Notes under the pieces: model-generated | Databases searched by the model: none | Told to the model about the DNA's origin: nothing | The model's input: only the letters and a program-made list of their open reading frames with translations | In this document: positions 21,366 to 28,882 of the stretch, one piece after another | Layout of the letters: the number at the start of each line of letters is the position of its first letter | Numbering within the stretch: the stretch's first letter is position 1 | Made by a program: the position numbers and the translations under genes | Assembly (NCBI GenBank): GCA_964523405.1 | Contig: CAZGAQ010000009.1 | Span: 1 to 64,000 of the forward strand | Source of the DNA: CAZGAQ01 sp964523405 | Lineage (GTDB): Bacteria; Planctomycetota; Phycisphaerae; UBA1845; Fen-1342 | Length of the DNA stretch: 64,000 nucleotides | Direction: 5' to 3'

Positions 21366-23717
21366 CTAAGGCAGCGGCGCTGCCGCAGTTATTGCGCCTG
21401 CTCCGCTGCCCGCCGCGATTGCCGGCGGGCGCGGGACCCACCCGGCTGGGCGCGCCAGCAACAGCCCCGCCACGCAGTACAGCGCCGCCGCCACCAGCAG
21501 CGCCACCTGAAATCCCCACGCCATGGCGAGCAGCAGGATACCCGTGGCGCCGAAGACCGAGGCCGCGCCGTTCACGGCGAAACCCCAATCGATCAGCGGG
21601 CCGACGCGCAGGGCACCCTTCGGGAAGGGCATGCCCATGAAGAAACCCAGCGGCGCGACCAGCAGCACGGTGGCGACGATCCGCGCGTTGGGCGGCAGAC
21701 CGGCGAGGGCGCCGGTGACGCAGCGCGCAGCGAAAGTCTCCAGCAGCAGCCACAGGAGCAGTCCTCCGAACGCGACCACCGTGGGGACACGCGCGGACCA
21801 GCGGCTGCCCAGACCCGAGCCGACCAGAAGCGTCAACAGGATCGTGGCCACGCTGTATGCGGAAGGCCCGATAAAGAGCGTGTACTTCTGGATGAGGACG
21901 ACTTCGACGGACATGAAGGCCGCGCCGATCGTGAAGAAATACACCCAGGGGGCAGCGCGCAGACGCGGTCCGCGCAGACAAAGAGGCAGGAGATTGAGGG
22001 GCACGACCAGCACGAGCGTGACGAGCAGGATGGTGAGGATGAGCAACTGCGACAGCGGGTAGCCAAACACATCAAAGCCGGAGAGCTTGGCAGGCTTCTC
22101 CCAGCGGACATTCTTCCAGCAGCCCATCTGGCCCACGAACGGGCGGTCATCGGTGCACGGTGCGAGGTTGATTGGGGCCGTGGCGGCTGCCCGTTGCCAG
22201 CCGTCCCGGACGATGCGGGCGGGCAGGTTGTCGGCCAGCTCCGGGGGGGCGGGGTACAAGAGGTGGATGTCGCCGAAGTTCTCCGCAGTGAGTTCGCCGA
22301 AGGCGGTGTTGCGGAGTTCGTCGGTGAGAGGACGCTTGGAGAGCAGAATCATCTGGCGGCGCATCTTCGGCAGGTCGTACACGGCGAAGTGGGCTTGCGG
22401 CTCGGGGACGTGTCGAGCTTGCAATGCGTCCAGCAGCGCGGAGACGAGGCGCGGGACGAAGAACTGATGCTCCATCATCATGTAGCCGTCATCACTCAGG
22501 GCGGCCCAGTAGTCGGCAAACGCCTCCGTCGTGAACAGGTAGTTCTCAGCCAGGGCGAACGAACCCGACGCCAGGGCGGCGAACGAGTTGGAACTCAGGG
22601 AGTAGATCACGTCGAATCGGCCGGGGTGCTGGCGCACGTACGCCCGCGCGTCCTCCGTCACGACCCGCACGCGCGGATCGTGGTAGATCCGGCCGGAGAA
22701 ATCGGCAAGCATGCCCGTCTGCAGCAGCGCGTTGATGTGCGGGATGACCTCGACGGCGTGGACTTCGCGAGCGCCGGCCTGCAGGGCCTGCAGCACGTCG
22801 CTGCCACCGCCGGCGCCGAGGGAGAGGAATGTGCAGGCGTCGAAACGCTGGATCAGGTTGGACACGTCGATGCCAAACTGGAAGCGCTCCTCCGGGGGCC
22901 GCTTCCAGTTGCCGTCGAACGCGTGCACCGGCGAGTTCGCCATGTTGTCAATGTTGATGCCGCGGGCGTCGGGGCCGTACGCGTAGACCTTGAGCTTGGC
23001 GGTGGCGTCCCAGTGCTGATAGATGACCGGGGCGGGCTCCTGGCGCGGGGCGGTCAGCAGCGTGTCGGCGTAGCGCAGGAGTACGAACGGGGCGACCAGC
23101 AGGACCAGCGGCAGCAGCCGCGTCCAGCCGCGCGCGGCCAGCAGCGACGCGAGCAGGACGGGGACGGCGACCAGAAAGGTGGCGGCGGGCGTGCCGCAGA
23201 GGTTCATCATGACGATGGCAAGCATGACACCCAGGCCGGCGCCGAGCAGATCGGCCATGTACAGGCGCGGCATGTCGCGGCAGTTGCGGCGCAGCAGGAC
23301 CGCCAGCGCCAGCCCGCCGAAGAAGTACGCCGAACTGAGCAGCCCGATGGCCGCCAGCAGCCGCCCGACCATGTCCCAGCTCTCCAGCAGGGCGGCGAAC
23401 TTCAGATTCAGACGAAAGACCAGCGGCGGGCCGGCGAGCGTCAGAGCGCCGCATAGCGCGAGCAGCGGGGCAAAGTAGCGCCGGCGTCCGAGCGACGGAC
23501 ACAGACGCAGCGCTAGCCCGCCCAGCCCCAGGCCGAGGACTGCCAGGGAGAGAATTAGGAAGGCGAAGGAGTAGAAGAACTCGGCGGAGAAGATGCGCGT
23601 CCAGATCAGTTCAAGCCCGAGCAGCGTCAGCGAAAGCAGCGCCACGATGATCAAACGAAAGCGTCTCACAGCCAGGCCCCACGCGGCGCTCACCGGGGTA
23701 CCGGCCGCCCGCCGCAC
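21366..23717 (-). CDS. Membrane protein with internal spermidine-synthase-like domain
   Basis: The protein has 783 residues. Roughly six or seven N-terminal membrane helices (residues 20-215) lead to a soluble Rossmann domain at about 230-510 with SLGAGGGSDVLQAL (SAM-type GxGxG at 301-305), an acidic strand end (VHAVEVIPH) and RVVTEDARAYV, as in SpeE-like aminopropyltransferases. Several more helices follow to the C-terminus (about 545-770). The architecture belongs to the large class of bacterial fused membrane SpeE-like proteins, whose reaction is mostly untested. The catalytic Asp pair of true spermidine synthases is not obvious, so polyamine synthesis should not be assumed. It is followed leftward, after 360 nt, by the histidine kinase gene; co-regulation is not shown. 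Confidence 0.8.
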   Translation of the reverse strand: MRRAAGTPVSAAWGLAVRRFRLIIVALLSLTLLGLELIWTRIFSAEFFYSFAFLILSLAVLGLGLGGLALRLCPSLGRRRYFAPLLALCGALTLAGPPLVFRLNLKFAALLESWDMVGRLLAAIGLLSSAYFFGGLALAVLLRRNCRDMPRLYMADLLGAGLGVMLAIVMMNLCGTPAATFLVAVPVLLASLLAARGWTRLLPLVLLVAPFVLLRYADTLLTAPRQEPAPVIYQHWDATAKLKVYAYGPDARGINIDNMANSPVHAFDGNWKRPPEERFQFGIDVSNLIQRFDACTFLSLGAGGGSDVLQALQAGAREVHAVEVIPHINALLQTGMLADFSGRIYHDPRVRVVTEDARAYVRQHPGRFDVIYSLSSNSFAALASGSFALAENYLFTTEAFADYWAALSDDGYMMMEHQFFVPRLVSALLDALQARHVPEPQAHFAVYDLPKMRRQMILLSKRPLTDELRNTAFGELTAENFGDIHLLYPAPPELADNLPARIVRDGWQRAAATAPINLAPCTDDRPFVGQMGCWKNVRWEKPAKLSGFDVFGYPLSQLLILTILLVTLVLVVPLNLLPLCLRGPRLRAAPWVYFFTIGAAFMSVEVVLIQKYTLFIGPSAYSVATILLTLLVGSGLGSRWSARVPTVVAFGGLLLWLLLETFAARCVTGALAGLPPNARIVATVLLVAPLGFFMGMPFPKGALRVGPLIDWGFAVNGAASVFGATGILLLAMAWGFQVALLVAAALYCVAGLLLARPAGWVPRPPAIAAGSGAGAITAAAPLP

Positions 23718-23812
23718 CGCGCGCGGGTCTGCCGGGTTGGTCGAAGTAACCGGGGGGTGCAGGGCGCGATTCGCTGCGTGGCCAGCGCGCGAATCGAGCG
23801 AACGGAACGGGA

Positions 23813-24124
23813 CTAGACATCCTCGACAAAGATGACGCGCACCGTGTCGGACAACACGCGCGCCATGTGCCGATGGGCGGCGCCGGACGGGATAAACACC
23901 CCGTCGCCGGCGGCGTAGACGAGTGTCTGCTCGTCGTAGCGAATCTCCAGTTGCCCATCGAGTACGTACCCAACATGGCCGCGTTCACACCAGTGCGGCT
24001 CCATCGTGTGCGTGTACTCCACGAGTCGCAGTTGCCGCCCGTCGCGGCGGTGCGCTTTGCAGCGCATGCCCGGGATGGGGGCGACCCACGGCAGGGAAGC
24101 AAAGTCGATCTTATAGGATTCCAT
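23813..24124 (-). CDS. Small cupin-domain protein
   Basis: The protein has 103 residues from ATG 24124, which has GGAGAG 7 nt upstream; an in-frame ATG at 24160 is the alternative. It is a single cupin barrel. EPHWCERGHVGYVLDGQLEI corresponds to cupin motif 1 (G(X)5HXH-type region), and GDGVFIPSGAAHRHM to motif 2. His residues in both could bind a metal ion. The size fits a stand-alone AraC-cupin-like or sugar-binding cupin. No partner enzyme is adjacent; it lies between the PEP-CTERM gene and the membrane SpeE-like gene, all leftward. The substrate is unknown. Confidence 0.75.
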   Translation of the reverse strand: MESYKIDFASLPWVAPIPGMRCKAHRRDGRQLRLVEYTHTMEPHWCERGHVGYVLDGQLEIRYDEQTLVYAAGDGVFIPSGAAHRHMARVLSDTVRVIFVEDV

Positions 24125-24228
24125 GCGTCGACTCTCCGGGCCCCCGACGGTTTCCGACATCTTCCCGCGCCGCAGGCGGTGCGCATAGGGGAATGGCAGG
24201 CCGGCCGCGCTCTGGAGATCGTGCGACC

Positions 24229-24936
24229 TCAGCGCCCGCGGCGCGTCGACAGCGTCAGCAGAAACATGACCAGCGCGGCCGGTTCGGGCACGATCTGCAG
24301 CGTGCAGTCGAGAAACGCGCTGCCGTGGATAGGCAACGTTCCGTGGCTGGTGTCGCCGCCGGCGTAGGACTCCGCATTCAGGCGGTAGCGTCCTGGTGCG
24401 AGCGTGGTTGCGTAGCCAATGGGCTGCTCGCCCTGTGCGGCGTAGAGTTGAGTCCAGGTGGTGCCGGTTTCCTTCTTGAGCGTGACCAGGCAGGTCAGGC
24501 GCCACGGGGGTCCGCAGCCCGGCGGGATGTGCACGCCGCCGCTCAGCTCCACCGGTGTCACCTGCGACACAACCACCACAGTCTCGAACAGGCTCCACGC
24601 CCACGCGGAGCCGGTGCCCGTGCCGCTTGTGCTTTCGACGTGCATGTACGTGTGGGTCGAGACGCTCACCGCTGCAGCGCTGAGCACCGAGTTCTGGTCC
24701 GCCGTGCTGCCGGCGCTCAGGCCATTCCAATGCAGCTCATCGGTGATCGACCGGTTGAACGGATTCATGCCCCCCGCGTTGCTCACCAGGTAGTAGTAGT
24801 CCTCTGGCGGCAGCGCCTGGGGAATCTGGCCGGAGATGGAGAGCTGACTGTAGCGCGAGTCGTACGTGAAGACGGGGGTTCCGCTGGCGGGCAGGGCGAG
24901 CGCCGCCAGCGCGCTGAGCATCGTCGCGGTACGCAT
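24229..24936 (-). CDS. PEP-CTERM surface protein
   Basis: The protein has 235 residues. AGGAGG is placed well before ATG 24936. A signal peptide (MRTATMLSALAALALPASG) starts the chain. The end, VPEPAALVMFLLTLSTRRGR, is a textbook PEP-CTERM sorting signal: a PEP motif, a hydrophobic helix and an Arg-rich tail. It is recognised by exosortase (EpsH/XrtA-type), which removes the tail during export. The body is Ser/Thr-rich and beta-rich with one CGPPWRLTC pair that may form a disulfide. No exosortase gene is in the window. It diverges from the RsmJ-like gene. Confidence 0.85.
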   Translation of the reverse strand: MRTATMLSALAALALPASGTPVFTYDSRYSQLSISGQIPQALPPEDYYYLVSNAGGMNPFNRSITDELHWNGLSAGSTADQNSVLSAAAVSVSTHTYMHVESTSGTGTGSAWAWSLFETVVVVSQVTPVELSGGVHIPPGCGPPWRLTCLVTLKKETGTTWTQLYAAQGEQPIGYATTLAPGRYRLNAESYAGGDTSHGTLPIHGSAFLDCTLQIVPEPAALVMFLLTLSTRRGR

Positions 24937-25123
24937 GTGCCTCCTCCTTCTTGTCCCGAACTGCATGGCCGAACGCGCGCGATTCTACCGTGTGCGAGCT
25001 GTGGGCGGGTACGCATGTCGGGCATACTCTCCGGGGCGTGCCTGGGCCGCGGCGGGATGGCCGTGTAGCCTGGATGTGCTACACAGGACCTTGTCTGCTA
25101 CGATGATGGTTGAGGGTGCACGG

Positions 25124-26053
25124 ATGAAGCGCCGCGCGCGAACCAGCCAGACTGACGTCCGTTCTGCCGTCGCTCGGGGACAACCCGACGACGCTGGCCC
25201 GCCCGCTTGCGCATCCGTGGTGGTGTGTGCCGGTACGGCTGATGAGATCACGCGGCGCCGGGCGGCCGAACTGGCGGCGCAGTTCGGGCTGCCCCTGGAC
25301 GACGCCAGCGCGAATGACGAGTTGACCGAATCGGCCGGTGCCGACCAGTTGCGACTGGTCGTTACGCCGGAGCGGCTGGAACTGCGCTGCGGCGCGCGCG
25401 GCGGCCCGGGGCCGCTGTACGTGGACTTCGTCCGGGGGCCGATGGGCTACGCGCGGCGGCGCAATCGCTTCGGGCTATTGTTTCAGGCGGTCGGATTCCG
25501 CACCGGCCGGCCGACCGTGCTCGATGCGACGGCCGGTCTGGGGCGCGACGCGTTTCGGCTGGCGTACCACGGCTGTCGGGTGCTGGCTTTCGAACGTTCA
25601 CCGGTGCTGGCGGCATTGCTGGCGGACGGACTGGAACGCGCCCTGCGCGATGCCGAGATTGGCGAGCACTTGCAGGACCGGTTGCAGGTTCGGCAGGCCG
25701 ATGCGCGCGACTACCTCCGTGCGCTCGCGCCGGCCGACGCTCCCGACGTCGTGTACCTCGACCCGATGTTTCCCCCGAAGAAGAAGGGGGCGCTGGTGAA
25801 AGTCGAGATGCGCATCCTGCGCCAGCTCGTAGGAGACGATCCCGATGCGGCCGAACTGTGCGACCTCGCGCGGGCCGTCGCGCGGCAGCGCGTCGTCGTG
25901 AAGCGGCATCGCCTGGCGCCGCCGCTCGCAGCGCAGCCGACGGCTAGCCTCTGCGACAAGACGACGCGGTACGACGTGTACGTGCGGCCGGCAGCGCCTG
26001 GGGGCTCGTCGAGCATTTCGCCGCGGCTCCCCGCCTGTCCCGACCGAATGTGA
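25124..26053 (+). CDS. rsmJ: 16S rRNA (guanine-1516-N2)-methyltransferase, RsmJ-like
   Basis: The protein has 309 residues from ATG 25124 (GAGGGTG upstream); ATGs at 25103 and 25106 are alternatives. It methylates G1516 of 16S rRNA with SAM in the family's characterised members. Diagnostic blocks are YARRRNRFG, the SAM motif LDATAGLGRDAF, VLAFERSPVLAALL, and DVVYLDPMFPPKKKGALVKVEMR with VVVKRHRLAPPLA. The N-terminal 35 residues are variable. The last residues and the TGA stop fall inside a degenerate copy of the dispersed hairpin repeat (26031-26070), so the natural C-terminus may have been altered by that sequence. RsmJ is best known from Gammaproteobacteria, so the name is family-level. Confidence 0.82.
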   Translation: MKRRARTSQTDVRSAVARGQPDDAGPPACASVVVCAGTADEITRRRAAELAAQFGLPLDDASANDELTESAGADQLRLVVTPERLELRCGARGGPGPLYVDFVRGPMGYARRRNRFGLLFQAVGFRTGRPTVLDATAGLGRDAFRLAYHGCRVLAFERSPVLAALLADGLERALRDAEIGEHLQDRLQVRQADARDYLRALAPADAPDVVYLDPMFPPKKKGALVKVEMRILRQLVGDDPDAAELCDLARAVARQRVVVKRHRLAPPLAAQPTASLCDKTTRYDVYVRPAAPGGSSSISPRLPACPDRM

Positions 26054-26070
26054 GGGATGGCCGACGTCAA
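26031..26070. repeat. Degenerate copy of the dispersed hairpin repeat at a gene end
   Basis: CCGCCTGTCCCGACCG at 26031 and GTGAGGGATGGCCGACGT further on align with 5879-5914 with about six mismatches in 36. The copy includes the ATG-TGA where the RsmJ-like gene stops. It is more decayed than the copies at 5.8 and 50.3 kb, so homology is likely but not certain. Confidence 0.45.
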
Positions 26071-26131
26071 GTACGCGCGAGTTCGACATCCGCTGTCACG
26101 TGGGTGTCGAATCGGTCTTCCTGACGGACTG

Positions 26132-27220
26132 CTACGGGTGGGTCGCCCGGATCGCCCAGCGCAGCTTGGCGGGCTTGCTGCGGGGGTTGGCGTGACGCTC
26201 CGCGGGTGTGGGGCGCACGGCCTCGGGGGCGATCTCCGCGTAAACGCCATTCGCCAAGCCGACGCGCAATGCCTGTTTGACGCGCCGATCCTCGCCGCTG
26301 TGGAACGTCAGGATGCCCAGCCGCGCCCCGGGCCGCAAGCAGTACGGCGCCACGCGCAGCAATTGCTCCAGGCCCTGCAACTCATCGTTGACCAGGATGC
26401 GCAGCGCCTGAAACGTTCGCGCTGCGGGGTGTAGCTCGCCCGCGCCGGCCGCGCGGCGCCACGTCTTGCGCGTCAGTCCCTTCACACCCAGGATCACGTC
26501 GACTAATTCGCCCGTCTGCGTGAACGGGCGTCCGGTGCGACTGCGCACAATGGCCTCCGCGACGGCTGCGGCGTCTGGCTCGTCGGCCAGATCGTGCAAC
26601 GCGGCGGTGAGTTCGGTGGCGCTAATCGTGCGGAGGATGTCGGCAGCAGTGCGCGGGCGGCGCGGGTCCATGCGCATGTCGAGCGGGCCGTCGTGCTTGT
26701 AGGAGAAGCCGCGGGCCGGGTCGTCGATCTGCATGCTGCTGACGCCGAGGTCGGCGAACAGCACGTCCACCCCCTCGATTCCCGCGCCAGCCAGAATCTG
26801 CGGCAATCCGGCGAAGTGGCTGTTGTGCAGGCTGAGCCGTGCGGGGTCGACGAGCTGGCGCAGCCGCTCGCCGGTCGTCGCCAGTTGCGGGCCGTCCAGG
26901 TCCAGTCCGATCAACCGGCCGGTCGGGGCGGTGCGCGCGAGGAACGCCTGCGCATGCCCACCGTAGCCGAGCGTCAGGTCGGCAACGGTCTCGCCCGGGC
27001 TCGGGCGCAAGGCCGCCAGTACTTCGGCGACCATGATGGGCACGTGCGTGCCGGCCGGTGTGCGGCCTTGGGCGCGGACGTGCGCCTGCATCTCGGGATA
27101 CTGCTCCGGATTCTGCTCCTTGTAACGCTGCTCGAAGCGGCGCGGGTGCGTGCCGCCGTAGCGCGGCCGGCGGCGGTGGGGCGGAGGGGTGGCGCCAGGC
27201 TCCGGGGGGTTCGCCGTCAT
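26132..27220 (-). CDS. rsmH: 16S rRNA (cytosine-1402-N4)-methyltransferase
   Basis: The protein has 362 residues. It methylates N4 of C1402 in the 30S decoding centre with SAM. The core starts near residue 60 (HVPIMVAEVLAAL). DLTLGYGGHAQAFL is the SAM loop, followed by IGLDLDGPQL, FADLGVSSMQIDDPARGFSY, GPLDMRMD, RTFQALRILVNDEL and ILTFHSGEDRRVK, all hallmark segments of the family. An additional N-terminal segment of about 55 residues is rich in Pro, Arg and Gln (RRRPRYGGTHPRRFEQRY) and is not part of the usual protein; it may contact RNA. The gene is usually in the cell-division (dcw) cluster as mraW. Here it stands alone, convergent with another rRNA methyltransferase. Confidence 0.95.
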   Translation of the reverse strand: MTANPPEPGATPPPHRRRPRYGGTHPRRFEQRYKEQNPEQYPEMQAHVRAQGRTPAGTHVPIMVAEVLAALRPSPGETVADLTLGYGGHAQAFLARTAPTGRLIGLDLDGPQLATTGERLRQLVDPARLSLHNSHFAGLPQILAGAGIEGVDVLFADLGVSSMQIDDPARGFSYKHDGPLDMRMDPRRPRTAADILRTISATELTAALHDLADEPDAAAVAEAIVRSRTGRPFTQTGELVDVILGVKGLTRKTWRRAAGAGELHPAARTFQALRILVNDELQGLEQLLRVAPYCLRPGARLGILTFHSGEDRRVKQALRVGLANGVYAEIAPEAVRPTPAERHANPRSKPAKLRWAIRATHP

Positions 27221-27368
27221 GGCGGCATCTTAGCCCACCGCGGGCCGCGTGGCACCAGCCCGCACACGCGCTGGAGTCGCGCGGGGCTTTCAGCGGCGCG
27301 CGGTCCGGATTACCCTACGCACCGTCGCTCGCCCGTCGGCGGAGCGGCGCCCAGCCTGCGAGGTCGCC

Positions 27369-28685
27369 ATGAGTATGCACGCGTCCGTTACCCGTCGTCG
27401 GTTCCTGCGCAATGCGGCCACGCTTGCGGCCGCCCCGTACGTACTGTCGTATCCGTCGTGGGGCAAGGCCGCGCCGAGCGCCCGGGTCAACCTCGGCATG
27501 ATCGGCGTGGGCAACATGGGGGGCGGCCACCTGAGCGGGCTGGTCAACCACAATGAAGTGCAGATTGTCGCGATCTGCGACGTCATGCGGCACAAGCGGG
27601 AGGAAGCGCTCAAAGTCGTTACCGAGGCCTACACAGACAAGGCCGGGCGCGAATACAAGGGCTGTGATCTGTACAACGAGTACGAGCAGCTACTCGCGCG
27701 GCCGGACATTGACGCCGTGCTGATCGCGGTGCCCGATCACTGGCACGCGACGATCGCGATTGCGGCCTGTCGGGCGGGCAAGGATGTGTATTGCGAGAAG
27801 CCGCTGGCGCTGACGATTCGCGAGGCGGACCAGATGGTCGCCGCGGCACGGCGCTACGGGCGGGTCCTGCAGACCGGCAGCCAGCAGCGCTCGGAGAGCA
27901 ACTTCCGCCTGGCGTGCGAGCTGGTGCGCAGCGGGCGCATCGGCAGACTCGTGCAGGTCAATGTCGGCATCGGCGCCCCGTCGCAGGAGAAATACTTGCC
28001 GGAGGAGCCGCTGCCCGACGGCATCGATTGGGATCGCTGGCTTGGACCCTCGCCCTGGTACCCGTACAACAGCGAGCGCTGCAGCGGGGACTACGGCGGA
28101 GGCTGGCGCTTCATCCGCGAGACCTCGGGCGGCATGATGACCGACTGGGGCGCCCACCACTTCGACATCGCGCAGTGGGGCATGGGTATGGACGGCCACG
28201 GCCCGGTTGAGATCATCGCGCCGGAGCTGGAGCCAGTCGAGCGCGGCAAGCCCTCGTTCCTGGGCAAGGTGAAGCCAGGCAAGCCGCTCACGTACAAATA
28301 CGCCAACGGCGTCATCATGCAGCACGGCGGGGCGAACGGCATTCTGTTCACCGGCACCGACGGCAAGATCGAGGTCAACCGTGGGTACTTCCGGACCTGG
28401 CCAGACAAGATCGGCAAGGAGCCGCTGGGGCCCAAGGACGTGCATTTGTACGAGAGCCCCGGACACTTCCAGGACTTCCTGAATTGCCTGCGGACACGGC
28501 AGCGGCCGATCTGTGATGTCGCCATCGGCGCCAGCTCGGTGACCGTTTGCCACCTCGGCAACATCGCCTGGTGGCTCGGCCGCTCGCTCAAGTGGGACCC
28601 CGCCACGCACGAGATCATCGGCGACGCCGAGGCCGCCCGCTGGCTCGATCGTCCCAAGCGCGCGCCGTATCGGCTGCACGCGTAG
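27369..28685 (+). CDS. Tat-exported Gfo/Idh/MocA-family oxidoreductase
   Basis: The protein has 438 residues from ATG 27369. TRRRFLRNAATLAAA is a twin-arginine signal, so the enzyme should be exported folded with its cofactor. The Rossmann start GMIGVGNMGGGHL, the EKP motif (YCEKPLAL) and the DWGAHHFDIAQWG block identify the family, whose members oxidise or reduce sugars and inositols with NAD(P). Planctomycetes carry many such Tat-exported copies, and their substrates are largely unknown. It is a single-gene unit; the downstream region holds the 103-bp inverted-repeat element. Confidence 0.9.
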   Translation: MSMHASVTRRRFLRNAATLAAAPYVLSYPSWGKAAPSARVNLGMIGVGNMGGGHLSGLVNHNEVQIVAICDVMRHKREEALKVVTEAYTDKAGREYKGCDLYNEYEQLLARPDIDAVLIAVPDHWHATIAIAACRAGKDVYCEKPLALTIREADQMVAAARRYGRVLQTGSQQRSESNFRLACELVRSGRIGRLVQVNVGIGAPSQEKYLPEEPLPDGIDWDRWLGPSPWYPYNSERCSGDYGGGWRFIRETSGGMMTDWGAHHFDIAQWGMGMDGHGPVEIIAPELEPVERGKPSFLGKVKPGKPLTYKYANGVIMQHGGANGILFTGTDGKIEVNRGYFRTWPDKIGKEPLGPKDVHLYESPGHFQDFLNCLRTRQRPICDVAIGASSVTVCHLGNIAWWLGRSLKWDPATHEIIGDAEAARWLDRPKRAPYRLHA

Positions 28686-28779
28686 CAGGGGCCCCGCTCG
28701 CACGACGATGGCCCCGTTGCCCGGCGGCCCGACGCTGCCGACGCAGGGCGTGCGGCCCCCGCGCGTTATCTGACGGCGC

Positions 28780-28882
28780 TAGTGCGGTTTCACTTTTTGT
28801 GCGGCGCTCCAGCACCGACATTTGTCGTCAGGCACGGAGGCCCGACGCTACCCGGCAACACACCATTTGTGAAACCGCTCTA
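28780..28882. repeat. 103-bp element with 14-bp terminal inverted repeats
   Basis: TAGTGCGGTTTCAC (28780-28793) and GTGAAACCGCTCTA (28869-28882) are inverted repeats matching at 13 of 14 positions. The interior contains a segment (28825-28851) related, in reverse complement, to the hairpin repeat at 5828-5854. The right end overlaps the last codon (the TAG stop) of the HyuA-family gene. There is no coding capacity. It looks like a small non-autonomous mobile element or a REP-like cassette. Confidence 0.6.

Noticed and set aside
22194..23456. A 420-codon frame antisense to the membrane SpeE-like gene
   Set aside because: Gln/Arg/His-rich with no hydrophobic or domain structure; a shadow.
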